A DNA stretch of 64,000 nucleotides from Ailanthus altissimus (Eukaryota; Streptophyta; Magnoliopsida; Sapindales; Simaroubaceae). The stretch spans positions 1,798,001 to 1,862,000 of the forward strand of contig OX327686.1 in assembly GCA_946807835.1 (NCBI GenBank), read 5' to 3'. Positions 46,658 to 60,014 of the stretch are shown here, piece after piece. Position 1 is the first letter of the stretch; each line of letters starts with the position of its first letter. A program made the position numbers and the translations under genes. The notes under the pieces were generated by a model. It did not search any database and was not told where the DNA came from. It was given only the letters and a program-made list of their open reading frames with translations.

Positions 46658-48339
46658 GTACATGTAGAATATTAAAGGAAGAAGTTCTATCTCAAAATCC
46701 TTCAGCCATTGAGAATAAAGTAAGTTTCCCATATTACAGGATCTTTTGTTTTCTGTAGACTGCACTTAATAATGTTGACTAAGATTACATATATTAGTTG
46801 CATCATGGCGCCTTTTCAAATGTCACAAACTAAATTTAAACAATGTACTACTGTTATGTCTTGAAAAATGTACTATTTTTATGTCTTGATCTTTCGTGTT
46901 TGCTACTGGGTTTTAACGGATATCAGACGACTACTATTTTTTTTTTTAAATCTTCATGATGCACATAAAATATAAAGAAGTTGAATTCTTAAGCCTCTTC
47001 TTCAACATTTGAGTTTATCACTTAGTGGGATTTCATCTTAATATAACATTGAGTGTCAAGGTGTTTCTTGCTTTTGTAATCGATGAATTACAAACTCAAA
47101 GCTATCTGGAGGCAAAGGCCTAAAATAACTAGGAACAAGACAAGTAGGTAGATAAATTTCATATTATTGAGCTTGTTGGAGCTTGAGTAGCACTTGCTTA
47201 TCAATTATAATCTGGATTCTAACCAAGGTAGTGTTTTCGATCTTTAATCTGTTTTGAGTTAAACTGAAATTTTACTTGAGGTTGGTTTATTCTTGTCTGC
47301 TATTCTTTTCAGCTTACTGAGATTACCATCATTACATCTTTTGTGTGTTTTGGTAGGAATGGTTTTTGAGAGTACAGATCATATGAAAGTGTTAAAGCTG
47401 AATGATGGCAAATCTTAATTTGTGGATGAAAGAAAAAGTAACTGTAATTCTTGGCAGGTGGTTGGCACAAAGAGAGAAAGACCAAAGATGGATAGACATT
47501 AACAACAGGGTTAATACTTTGTCTGGATTTAAGGTTAATTTGTGCATATGACAACAGGGTTAATTCAGAAGTTCATTATGATTCATAATTCATTTATTTT
47601 TCCTGAACACAAAGGTATAGTTAATATTTACCAAGTTGATGGTTGTTGGCTTCATGTCTATTCTCTTTCTTCTACTTTGATACGGTCCTCATTCGAAGTA
47701 GTTTCTACTTACTACAACCTTCTGAATATTATTTAATTTCCATTTTTTCCTTCTGTATGTATTGATGATATTTCTGCAAGGCTATCGCAAAGGAGCGCAC
47801 ATATATCTTTGCCCTTTAAGCAAATAAAATGACCTTTTCCGGCCAAGCTTTTGTGGCTTGATTTATGTTCCTGAGTCAGATTGGTGGGACAAAATGTTGA
47901 TAGTGACCTGATTCAACTAGATATATTTTATGTTACAATTATGCTGCTGATAAGAATTAACACTGAGAGAAAGCCATGTCTTTATATAATCAACAAAAAA
48001 CTGAAAGTGCAATTAGGAAGATGTTGTATATTCTTCTTTGTGCCAGAATCCTCTTGAATTTTTTTTTAAGAAAAATTAATTTCAATTAGATTTTTTCCCA
48101 CAACATCACGGGGATCTGCCCCAACTGCCAAGATTTCTGGCCCTCTAAAGCCTCTTCTGTTAAGTTATTTGCTTTTCGATGCCCTCGAAAGTCAAAACTT
48201 AGCACTGGCCTACTGGAAAAGCAATAGGGGTTCCTAGCCCTTTCTAAATTCTTATTGCTTGATTATTGGTTTACTTAAAAATGTCGTGACTATCTTATTT
48301 TTGCAGGTTGGTGACTATCCTGAACAAGATTCCTTGTAG
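46658..48339 (+). other. Two phase-compatible exon-like fragments of an unrecognised gene
   Basis: The first fragment (46658-46719) lies between a GTTTCAG acceptor and a GTAAGT donor and encodes TCRILKEEVLSQNPSAIENK. The second (48307-48339) follows TTTTTGCAG and encodes VGDYPEQDSL with a stop. Their phases fit each other exactly. I do not recognise the protein and could not find the upstream exons, so this may be the tail of a decayed gene or chance. Confidence 0.3.
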
Positions 48340-48954
48340 GAGGATGAAATATAAACATTCTGTGAGAAGGGTACTGCAATCCTAGTTCTTTATTTTACAT
48401 TGTTGATAACAGTTAGTAGAAGAATTACTATATCTCCATTTAATATTGTGATTACTGTCAAATTCTGCGTATGTAGAAAACAAATGTGTGAGTTTGCTAA
48501 ACAGAGAAAATGTGAAACTTTTGAGCTTTAATGTGGAATGGTGGCATGTTACGTTTGTATTGCATCTTTACTTGAAGAAAAGGGATACAAAAGAAAGATT
48601 GATCAAATTGCAGCAATCTTTTGTTGGATTTTAAGATTAAAATCATGAACAGTAATTAATTGTGAATTGTCAAATCTTCAATACAGCTTAGCGCCACTTG
48701 GCATATACAAAGATGATGCAAGAACACGCTCTTAGCTGATAGAAGAGTTATATCTGATGATTGTAAGTAGAATGCAGGAAATAGAGATGATTTTGCCCTC
48801 AGCTAGCTACAGGAGCTGAGCTGAATGAAACCAATGCTCTTGAACACATGACAGCAAAGTCATGATAAACAAATGGGAAAAGTGTCCTATTCAATTTTTT
48901 TTAAAAAAATTTACAACTAAATTGCTTCGGTTCAATTCATATGTCGGCTCTTAA

Positions 48955-49041
48955 AATCAATTAGTTTTTAAAAATTGATCGATTTAATTTTCAATCAAAT
49001 ATTTTTTTCAAAACCAATCAATTTTTAAAAATTAATTGATT
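48955..49041. repeat. Inverted repeat with 25-bp arms and a 37-base loop
   Basis: Arms 48955-48979 and 49017-49041 are complementary except for one G/T pair, which would be a wobble pair in RNA. The arms are AT-rich. I see no target duplication or transposase, so a mobile origin is not shown. Confidence 0.55.
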
Positions 49042-50319
49042 CGATTCGATTTTAATCAGAAAAAAATTCTCTTCTTTAATCATTACAATACAATATAAAT
49101 ATACAACTAGACTTAATGGATCCATTAGTGTTCTTGCATATATATCACATCAAACGTTACACGTTGGTAACGAATGAAGTTGTTTTTCCTCAATCCACAA
49201 AGGCAAAAGAATAAGCATTGAACTTAACAATTTCATTGCTCCTTGTACCTGCATGATCATACAAATCTGTTAAGAGACATTCCTAATGCTGAGTGATGAG
49301 ACAAGTTATGCCACATGCAATGCACATTATTAATTTGCTCTAACCTCTACCACCTAATTACCCACTTTATAAGGTATTTCTCTCTGGGAAAATTAAATAA
49401 GTACATATATTTGCAAGAAACAAGCAGATTGAAGAAAGAAAAAAAAAACACATACTGAATAAAGTTGATTGCTTTTGGTGTCAAAATTACTTTGGTATTC
49501 TAAAGGGGGGGAAAATCTCACAGTCAAAATCAATTAGTATCTTCAAAAACTTGTGCTAAGCTCCTAATTAGCTAATTTCTACATCAAAATCTGTCAAAAA
49601 TAAAAGTATTTAACAATGCAGAAAATTTTACACCAAATTAACTAAATGATATAAGTACATTTTTACACCAAATTAGAGAGCATTTATGTTCACAAATACA
49701 AGTGAATTTTAACTATATATATATCTTGCAATAATCGTAATGTATTACAATATGGTATATATTAAAAAAAAAACTGAAGAAGAAGGCTTTTTAATATGAA
49801 ATCTAAAATTATATATTTTTGTGGCATTGATATTAAATATTTTATGGTTCAATTTTTAATAAGTTTATTAATTAAAATCAATCATTTATTCTTATATGCG
49901 TCAATATTTCCCATCCCCCTTTTTTTTCATTTTAGTTATTGAAATGGAACACTTTTCTTTTCTTTTTTTCATTTTAGTTATTAAATTGGAACGAAGTGAT
50001 TAAGATTGGAAATAAAATCAAATATTTGTGATTATTCTTCCTTTTTTCTCTTTTTATTTTTATAATTAAATAAAAAAAAAGTAGATTCAACTTCAACAAA
50101 ACTCGAGTTTAAACTCTAATTACAATTAAATTAATAAAATATAATTAAAAGAAAATAGAACTAATAATGTAGCTAGAGTAAGAGTATCATATAATACAAA
50201 ACAAGTAAATGAAAAACTGTACTGACATTAGCAATTTTATATTTTATATAATTAAAAGAATTGATTTTAAAATGCATTTCAATAAAAATTAGAATCGTGA
50301 GCAAATTAGGTCAAGAAGG

Positions 50320-50328
50320 TATAAAAAG
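50320..50328 (+). promoter_or_regulatory. Candidate TATA box of RPOT3
   Basis: TATAAAAAG lies 207 bp before the RPOT3 start codon in an AT-rich region. It would place transcription start near 50350 and give a 5' UTR of about 180 bases. No experimental support. Confidence 0.35.
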
Positions 50329-50534
50329 ACGTATTATGTCTTCATCTATAAAAACATAAAAACAAAAGGACCTAAATGTTGTTAACCCAACAAAATTTTA
50401 TTGGAAAAGTTGAAATTTAAGAAGAATCATAAGCGAACTCTACAATTGCCCATTGAAGTGAGGTTTAAGAGAGGTTTTAATTTCCTTCTTCATTCTGCAA
50501 ACAGGCAACTTTATCGCTATTTTACCAAACAAAA

Positions 50535-53500
50535 ATGGCTTCCTTAAGCCACACTGCTCAATTTCAATACCCTCCTCCAGCATGTGCTACAACAACAACA
50601 GCAGCAAGAAAAACCCTTAATATCTCCAATACAAAAAGAGACGACAAGTCGTTCAAAAATCTTCACTTTTTGTACTCTTCTTCTTCTTTCCCTGTCAATT
50701 TGAAAAAATTCTTTTCAAACTCAATCGAACTTCACCCTTTAAAAGACTCAATTCATAATAATTTCCTTGGAAATCTTGAAAATTCCGCGAATTTTCACAT
50801 ACCCAGTGAAGAAAAAGATCAAATTGTGCAACAAAAAATTGAGAAGATTGAAACTTGCGCTGATTTAGCCGTGCCCAGAAGTGAAAATCATCAGCTTATG
50901 CGTCTGGAACCGCGTAGGAGAGTTTTTATCCAGGACCCACCTTGGATTTCTGCTATATTTTTTAAGGGTCTTTACAAGAGAATCAAACAACAAGAGGTGA
51001 AATTTAATTTTGAGGAGAAAGAAATTGAGAAGAGGAAGTTTAATTTGCTAAGAAGGAGGCAGATAAAGGAAGAGACCGAGGCGTGGGAGAGAATGGTGGA
51101 TGATTACAAGGAATTGGAAGCAAAAATGATTGAGAGGAAGTTGGCACCAAATTTGCCTCACATAAAGGGGTTGATTTTGGGGTGGTTTGAGCCACTGAGA
51201 GAGGCAATAGCTAGAGAGCAGAAGGTGCAAAGAACGAAGAAACAGAAGGTGGCGTATGCCCCGCATATTGACTTGTTGCCCGCTGATAAGATGGCTGTTA
51301 TTGTGATGCATAAGATGATGGCGTTGGTCATGGCAGGGCATGAAGATGGGTGTGTTCAGGTTGTGCAGGCTGCAGTGCACATTGGGATGGCTGTTGAGCA
51401 GGAGGTGAGCTGTAAAAGTTTTTTATTTTGTTAGTTTTAGGATATATTTGTAACTGGTTCTGCTTTTGTTTAATTTTGAAAGTACAACAACTAAAATGTT
51501 TGGCAAATACTCACTTTTCGGTAGCAGTTAGTTTGTTTTGTTGAGTAGAGGTTTGGCTTGTGTGCCTGTGGAATTTATGTTGCACACATGTGCTTTATGT
51601 TGGCAGACATAAGTATGTATAATGAATTGGTAATGACGAGGACATAGCGGAATTTTGGTTTTTCAGTAATATACTGAAGTAGGATTGTTTCTGTGTAATT
51701 TCAGTGCTTTGCTTCAGTATGTTATCATGTTCCTATATTGTGCATTGTTAGATTGTTTTTCAGTTGCAATTAATACAGCTTAACTCAGCTAAGCCGTCCA
51801 TCTTGAACTAGCTATTCTCCTCTACATGAATTTTTTTGGTCCCTCGAAACCATAGAAATAGTCTCCATGGTTAACACAAGCTGCTTCTAATTGAAAACTT
51901 CTTGTACAATTCCTCTTGTTCCTTAATTGGTTGGAATGGAATGGCAGATTGATTTCTTGGCCACCTTTTTGCCAATAAATCAGAAAGGATGGGTTTTAGG
52001 TTAATAAGGATGATTCATGTTTATTCAATTTATGGCACAACACGAATGCCTTCTTCAGTAGTCAGCTAGTTGATGAATGCAATCTCCCAAATTCATATTT
52101 TTTCTTTTGAGACACCTGAAATTTAATTGGCTGGAAAAACTTTATCAGGAGATGGACTTTGTCGTAGCTCTATTCACATGCATTTGATTTATTTCAATCA
52201 CAGGTTAGGGTTCATGGTTTCTTGGAGAAAACTAAGAATTACAAGAGGAAGAAGATTGCAGCTGATACCGAAGAAGCTCTGAACAAGGAAAAAAAGATGC
52301 TAAGGAAACGGGTTAATAGTTTGATTAGAAGCAACAGGCTTGTTGAGGTGCAAAAGCTGCTGAAAAATGAAGAATTTAAACCTTGGGGTCGAGATACCCA
52401 GGCTAAGGTTTGTGGCCTTTGGCATTCTTTCAGAAATGGTTACTTGACCAATGACCAGGCTATATATGTTTTAGATCTATTTATTCATTTTTTTGGGGAT
52501 GCACTTGAGCAGCTGGGAAGCCGTCTGGTGGAGCTATTAATTGAAACAGCTTATGTACAACATCCGGTTAATCAGGCGGGGGACAGTCCACCTGATGTTC
52601 GGCCAGCATTTAGGCACAGATTTAAAACTATTATGAAGCATCCAGGGTGAGACCTCTATCTTATCTGCAATTCTTCTTCACAGAGTTGAACACCTATCAC
52701 TAAATTATGATCTACCAGTTCGGATAACGTGACTCTAGGCCATTTCTTGGGTAGGAATTACCTGAAGTCTTGATTAGTTTTGATACTCAAGTCCATGTAG
52801 TTTATTTGTGTTCATGCAAGCCATATATGGTTGTTGGTTACATGTAACTATATCAGTTGGCATAGGCAATGATTAGTGATGCTACTGTTCTGTTTAAATA
52901 TTTTATCTGCTGATCACCATTCTGATTCATTTTTTGTCCCTGTAGGCAGAAAATTTCAAAGAGATACGGGGTTGTAGAGTGTGATCCCCTAGTGCTTGCA
53001 GGGCTTGATAGATCTGTGAGTTAAGCCACCTATTTCTCACTGAACATGTTTGTTCCATTTATATACAATTTGGATTACAGGCTTTTTTGATCTTACCTTC
53101 TTATTCAATGCAGAAGTCAAATTGTATAATGTACTACTATTTGAACTCTTAAGTCTTACTAGTTCAAATTTTCTGTATTCCGTGTAAACATCTTCTTTAG
53201 TATAGTACAAAGACTTCAACATCCTTTATATGTTATCTTTTCTTTTTCAATGGTCCAACAAAAAAGAAAAGAACTCCAGCTATAGTACAAAATTCATGTT
53301 GTCCATGAATTTATGTTATTGGAGGCATTAATCTTAAGCCTGATTTTGATCTTTTATGTCCATACCTTTGATTAATAGTTAAAACAACATCAATATAATC
53401 ATTTATAAATTTTTACTAAACAATACATATATTAGATTATTTCTTGTCACTTGATATTTGCTATTCCACTAATATTATGCATCATTGTTTTAATGCAGGC

Positions 53501-56500
53501 TAAGCATATGTTGATTCCTTATGTGCCAATGTTGGTACCACCAAAGAAGTGGAAAGGGTAGGATATATAAGAAATACATGATATGATGATTATAAAAAAT
53601 AGTCAACATGCCTTTCATATTTTCTCCTTAACTCCCTTTTTTTCTCCTAAGAAAGTATAAATCAATAATTGAACAAGTCAATTTTTTTTAATTTTGAAGA
53701 TGATTAACTATAATCTGATGTCAAAGAAAAGCAGGGGCTTAAGAGCTGCTATTAGCTGCCACATTTTAAAATTTTATTCTGAATCAATTTTGAACTACTA
53801 GGTATGACAAGGGTGGGTATTTGTTCTTACCTTCTTATGTGATGCGTACTCATGGATCTCGGATGCAGCAAGCCACACTTAAGAGTGTTCATGGAGACTC
53901 CATGAAGAAAGTATTTGAGGTAAAATAATGTGAAAAAAAAGAAGAAACAGAAGCGTGCTTGTTTTGTTATTTTCTTATTTTTCTTCTATTTATAGGTCAG
54001 AAATGTTGTGGTTGGCCGGCCAAAATTTGTTGGGGATGCGCCCCTTTTAACCATCATATGGTTCCTATGCTTCAACAAATGAAGTTTGACTTGAATCTTT
54101 TACTGAAATGGCGCATGTGCAGGCCCTTGATACACTTGGAAACACCAAATGGAGGGTGAACAGAAAGGTGCTCAGTGTACTGGAGAGCATTTGGGCTGGC
54201 GGTGGCAATATTGCAGGCTTAGTTGATCGTGATGATGTAAGCACATGACAAACTTTCTTCTAAGATATGAAGTCTTTGGGCAAACAAATAGTTTGTACTG
54301 TGCACTTTTTATCCTATGTTACATGGATCATCACCAAGTGATACTGCAGGTGTTAACTAATTCTTGCTGTCATCATCTATCAATTTGAAGGCTCCCACTC
54401 ATCTGACTTACTGTTTAAAAACCAACAATGACTATCAAAATTTTTGCACAGAACTACCCCCTCCCACGCGAGTTTCTAACATATGCCAAGGTGATCCACA
54501 AGAATGCTAAAAGCCTGAAAGTAAAGGATCAGCACTCAGATGTGTGAAAATTTTAAAAAATAAATCAACATTTAACCTTCACCAAGCCACACCGTTGACC
54601 ACCTAAGTCAAGGATCATTTAATCATCTCCCTTTTTGGTTGCATTTCCTGGCTTGTCTGTTCTATGCATGCTGTTGTTTGGCAATTTATTTCATTCATCT
54701 TGCCTGAATTATTTCTCCTTTGGCATTCAGATTCCCATACCAGAGAAGCCCCCCTCAGAGGATTTAACAGAAGTTCAAAAGTGGAAGTGGAGTGTGAGGA
54801 AGGCAAAGAAGATTAACCAAGAGAGGCATTCTCAACGGTGTGATACTGACCTTAAGCTATCTGTAAGATCTTTATCCTTCTGTGATGATATCTTGCCGCA
54901 ATATTCTGCTACGGTAATCTGTATAAGTGTCCTCCCCTGTAGAAAAAGATGATAATGAGTCCAGTCTCTAAGTTAGTGAAGTTGCTGTGCTTCAAATTTT
55001 CTGCTATTCATCCCCCACCAATAACCTCTTACTGCAATTTGATTTGACACTTAGATATCAGGTTTTGAGCTCACTCTTTTAGAGCATGGCATTGCAGGAA
55101 ATCTTAATGTGATTGTTTATAGTGACTTACACCACTGCTTCACAAGTGGTGTCCAAGAGTACTGTTAAGGTTTCTTTTTGTGAGGACAGATCCTGAACAA
55201 ACTCATTTTATGACAGGTTGCTCAGAAAATGAAGGATGAGGAAGGCTTTTATTATCCTCACAATCTTGATTTCCGAGGCCGTGCATACCCAATGCATCCA
55301 CTTCTGAATCATCTAAGTTCTGATATCTGTCGAGGAGTTCTTGAATTTGCCGAAGGACGTCCATTGGGGAAATCAGGGTTACGTTGGCTGAAAATACATT
55401 TAGCAAACCTGTTCTCAGGTGGTGTTGAAAAGCTCTCGCATGATGGTCGCCTAGCATTTGTTGATAATCATTTGGATGATATATTTGATTCGGCCGAAAA
55501 CCCTATTAATGGAAGCAGATGGTGGTTAACGGCTGAAGATCCTTTTCAGTGCTTAGCTGCTTGTATTAATCTCACAGAAGCCCTAAAGAGCTCATCACCA
55601 CATACTGTCATCTCTCACCTCCCAATTCATCAGGTAAGTGCTTTGTTAGTGGCCTTTAAGCAATGAAGAGGAATGCATCAACTTTTGCAAGTTGAAATAT
55701 ACCACAAACAAGTATTGAAGTAGGCCCATTTGATCATTAGTTTTGCCGACTAATCATTTTACTTCCCTATATCTGAAAATTATGCCTTCCCCATTTTTAC
55801 TGACCTTTTCAACCAATTTTAATATGTTTTCTTGAACTTTAATTTGTTATTTCTATTCCTTCCCTCACTTTTTCAGAATCTGAATCTTTGCTTTACTTTT
55901 CTCCTTGTGCAAATAAGGATGGTTCATGCAATGGCCTACAACATTATGCAGCCTTGGGAAGAAACAGTGTAAGTTCTCTGTATGCTTTTATACGACATTC
56001 TTTTTCCGCTCAGAGATTTGTTATTTTAGTTTTTCGTCTTCATTTATTTAAAGCATATTAACTTTCTCACATTTTTTCTTTTTGGCTGTTGTGCTGTATG
56101 TACCTTCTCAGTTAGAAGCAGCTGCAGTTAATTTACTAGCTGGAGAGAAACCAGCTGATGTTTACTCAGAAATAGCTGAGAGGTATAATAGATTTCACAA
56201 TGAACTCTTACCTGATCATTTGTATCTCATGCAGTATATAATTGGAACATGATGCAGATGGTGAAGACTAAAATATAAAAGTAGTTTTGGAGCTAGTTAA
56301 CCATTCAATTTGCAAATTTTAGCCCATTTAAGACCATATTCCATTAAACAAAAGAAAAGTGAAAATAACAACTAAAAGAATTTGTTTGGATGTAAGTAAG
56401 ATGGTTTTGGAGCCGAACTGTATGTTAATTCAAGAAACATGATACATATTCAATTTTCTATCTTATTTAATTAGAAGAAGGATTGTCCACATGTATTCAA

Positions 56501-59500
56501 GAAACATGATACATATTCAATTTTCTATCTTATTTAATTAGAAGAAGGATTGTCCACATGTATTCCAACGTGAATAGTTAGTGATTTAATAAACAAATAT
56601 TTAATACATAATGTCGTAAATGAGAAACATGATTGAAGATCTTTTAAATAGAACAAATAAAAGATTAAAATTTTTCTAGTCAATTAAGACAACCAGAAGA
56701 AAAAAATTGTTTCAGCCTGCTAAAGGGGTTAAAGCATTTGAAAGGTAGATTAGGTTGATGAGATGTATCCCAAAACAAATCACCTTATCTTTAAAAGTTC
56801 ATAGATTTTAATATTTCTTGCATATGACATGCTGTGTAGACAATTTATTGTCTTGTTTGTTTAAAGCTACTAAATAGTTCATTATTTTTCTACTATTAAA
56901 TCAATTAGATATTCTATATTTTGAGTTCCTATTTCATTTTGGCATTGTTTTCTCAGTTTAATAACTAATTTATATGTACATAAGTCTGGTATGAGACCAA
57001 AATGTCTTTTTTTGGGCAGGGTTCATGATATCTTGAAAAGGGACAGCAGCAAGGATCCTGCTAAATATCCACATGCTTTATTGGCTAAGATTTTATTTGA
57101 TCAGGTAGGTCTTTCAAAATTCTCTAATGTGGTTTATGTCTTGGTTTCTCTTACTGACTGAAGTTTTGAAAGCTTCAGGTGGATAGGAAATTAGTGAAAC
57201 AGACTGTGATGACCTCAGTATATGGTGTCACTTTCGTTGGCGCACGTGAACAAATAAAAAGAAGATTAGAGGAGAAAGGTCATATTACTGATGACAGATT
57301 GCTTTTCTCTGCAGCTTGCTATGCTGCTAAAGTAAGAAACTGATATCCTAATTGTGACTATTAGGTTGTTGATTGAGAGCATAAACACTGCCTTGCATTC
57401 CCACTTTTATTTAGGAAATAAACGAAAAACCTTTATGGACTTTGTTGTCAGGAAAATTTCAGATTACAATTGAGATCCCAATGGAAAGCCAACTCATTTC
57501 ATATATCTTTTTGTTTTTGCTGCATACTGGGATTATTGGGTTATCAACCTTGGTTATGGAATTTCATAACAGAAGTTCAATGAAATTTGTGTACATTTTT
57601 TCTTTACTGCACCACATCCTTCCCCATGCATAAACAAAAATCTTAAGTCTCCCTCCAGATTGGTGTGAGGGGGATTTGACACCTAGACCTCTTGTTCCAC
57701 TAGACGATATTTAACCAAGTTATCACCTTGGGGATGTCTAAATATTATTTTTCTCAAGCTTAAACTATCTTTTCAGGTGACATTGACTGCCCTTGGAGAG
57801 ATATTTGAAGCTGCACGCAGCATTATGGGTTGGCTTGGAGATTGTGCAAAAGTATGACATTCTGTTGCGTCATTTTTCTATTTTACCTGTGTAGCACGGT
57901 TCTTAACCACACCTTTTCTGTTTTTTAACATAGAAACAAATTTGTATCCTGTCTTGGACACTGAATCACATTGACATCCATATGGTGAATACAGCTTTGA
58001 GTTGTGTGATATTTAATCTTTTCATAAACTTATACAGGTTATTGCTGCAGAAAACCAGCCTGTGCGGTGGACCACTCCTTTAGGTCTTCCTGTTGTGCAA
58101 CCCTACTGTAAAAGTGAACGACATCTTGTGAGTATTAACTTTGCTTTATGTAGATTGGTGTATGATCAACCTAATGACACCATCCCTTCATTTAAACTTC
58201 CTAGTGGAATGCCAGGAGCCCAGGACTGGTACTCTCACCTTTTGATGTGATTATTCACCTTCTGTTATATAAAGAATTACCGGCCTATGTATACAATTCT
58301 GCATTCATTACTGTTAGCAAAAGAAACGTTGTGGAAGAGTTGATAACAAATTGTTAAATTGTAGAGTTCGAGCTAAGAGATTTGTATGAAGAATTCCATT
58401 CAGAACCCAGTTTTCTGCAAGGAGGAAGAATTTCTTGCAATCAAACTCTATATATTGGTGATCTTGCCTCTAAAATCTTGCCATGTGGCTGGCAAGTAAC
58501 TTCTGTTAATATATTAAACCTTCCATGTGGAAATCACTTTAGAGTCAAAAATGATTAAATGTTTGCTATATATATGTCCCGTTGATCTTGATATACTCTG
58601 ATCAGAGTTAGTAATTTCCTCTCTAATGTAAAGTTATGCTCCTGGAGAATGTCAAGCAGAATGCCTCTTTTTTATTGATGCTTATAATATATTACCTTAT
58701 GTGTGGATCCTGAAACCCTTGCACACTGCAAAAATTGTAACTGATCAAATGGTTGTATGCTCTTAGCATCTGGTTTGCTGAAATAATTAGTGATAATATA
58801 GTGACTGAGCTTGGTTTGTGCTTGCAGATAAGAACATCTCTCCAGGTTTTGGCCTTACAGCGGGAGAGTAGCTCAGTAAGCAGATTTATTGTATTGCTCA
58901 ATTCCTCTTCCTTTCTGATTATGTAAGTTAAAATTCATTATCATGTCAATTTTCCAGGTAGAGATTAGAAAGCAGAGAACTGCATTTCCTCCAAATTTTG
59001 TGCACTCACTGGATGGTTCTCACATGATGATGACCGCTGTTGCCTGCAGGGATGCTGGCTTCCATTTTGCAGGTTTTTCTTTTCAGACCATAGTGGAGAG
59101 TGGTTACTCCTCTTTAATACATTGGAAACAAGCAAATTCACATTGTTTAGAACATTTCCTGCATATTTCACGGAGACTCACGAAGAAAATGCTTTTCCAA
59201 TAAAGATAAAAAATTTAACTGTCCTTCTGTGTCATTTATCCTTCTTTGATTGGATTGAGCGTCCACTACTTGCACCTTCTTGTTTTGTTAATGATGTATT
59301 CTCTTGTGCATTTCACATTAACTGGAGGAATCTATTATATTTCCTTGCATGAATTTCTTGTCCTTGTCTAATGAATCTGTTTGCAGGGGTTCACGACTCC
59401 TTCTGGACGCATGCATGTGATGTGGACAAGATGAATGAGATACTCCGGAAAAAGTTTGTGGAGCTTTACAGCATGCCAATGCTAGAAAATGTAAGTTTAT

Positions 59501-60014
59501 TATGACCCACTTTCTTTGAAGCAAATGAGAGGAAAAAATTATTGTATTTCAAATTGTTGGTTTCCTGAAGACTCACATTGCATTTCGTTTCCCCTCAGAG
59601 TTAATTTCACTTTAGTAAAGATTGGAATAACCTGCATCACTTCATCTCACTTCATCAGAATGCTTCCGTGTAGAAAATCAGTTGAAAAAGGGGTACCTGC
59701 AAGTCTTTTTACTTCATTCATGACTCCGTTTTAAATTCTTTTATGAAATAATTTTATGTTATGCAAATCCATAGTTGAAACTGCTCCTGATTGTATCTGT
59801 TGTGCACGACATTGATGCAATGGACATTGGTCTAGTTTTAGAATGATCATAACATTCTCTCCCATTCATTTGCATTGACTTATTTCGCTTGTGATTTTCC
59901 CAGTTGCTTGAGGGCTTTCAGACATCGTATCCAACATCGACATTTCCTCCTCTCCCTGAGAGAGGCGACTTTGACTTAAAAGAGGTTCTCAGATCTCCAT
60001 ACTTCTTCAACTAA
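50535..60014 (+). CDS. RPOT3: Plastid phage-type RNA polymerase RPOT3 (RpoTp), 18 exons
   Basis: This nuclear-encoded, single-subunit T7-like RNA polymerase transcribes plastid genes. Exons: 50535-51404, 52204-52646, 52946-53015, 53499-53557, 53802-53919, 54123-54236, 54731-54862, 55217-55633, 55918-55968, 56112-56182, 57020-57104, 57179-57331, 57777-57851, 58038-58127, 58828-58875, 58958-59072, 59387-59490, 59904-60014. Every border is GT/AG, all phases join, and the product is 1041 residues, slightly longer than Arabidopsis RPOT3 (about 990). The first 60 or so residues are Ser/Thr/Ala-rich and poor in acid, like a plastid transit peptide. Strings such as [27 protein letters not shown] and [14 protein letters not shown] match RPOT3 rather than the mitochondrial RPOTm or the dual-targeted RPOTmp. 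No internal stop or frameshift is seen, so it looks functional. Confidence 0.93.
55217..59490 (+). other. RPOT3 catalytic core: active-site motifs
   Basis: Motifs equivalent to T7 RNA polymerase are all present. [11 protein letters not shown] is in exon 8. The catalytic Asp of motif A is D742 in [16 protein letters not shown], the first codon of exon 9. The O-helix [11 protein letters not shown] has Lys817 and Tyr825 (T7 K631 and Y639). In exon 16, [11 protein letters not shown] has His954 (T7 H784). The catalytic Asp of motif C is D974 in VHDSFW at the start of exon 17. The C-terminus SPYFFN matches the family ending. One difference is GRNS after motif A, where I recall GRDS in Arabidopsis. 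Confidence 0.88.
56431..56564. repeat. Perfect tandem duplication, 2 x 67 bp, in RPOT3 intron 10
   Basis: 56431-56497 and 56498-56564 are identical. The repeat is far from both splice sites (intron 56183-57019), so an effect on splicing is not expected. Confidence 0.92.

Larger units (their letters stand above)
44174..50319. other. Mostly noncoding intergenic region before RPOT3
   Basis: The first 350 bp are eIF(iso)4G intron. After that I see no continuous gene. The stretch holds a tandem duplication (45682-45914), two exon-like fragments (46658-46719 and 48307-48339), a hairpin (48955-49041) and AT-rich sequence from about 48890 on. The short open frames in it have no recognisable product. 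Confidence 0.5.

Noticed and set aside
48060..48240. Possible LINE-type RNase H fragment on the minus strand
   Set aside because: Only a loose resemblance over about 30 codons, with stops. No reverse transcriptase or poly-A tail was seen nearby.
50535..51434. A separate 299-residue protein at the start of RPOT3
   Set aside because: The frame reads past the GTGAGC donor at 51405 into the intron. Splicing to 52204 restores the conserved RPOT3 sequence.
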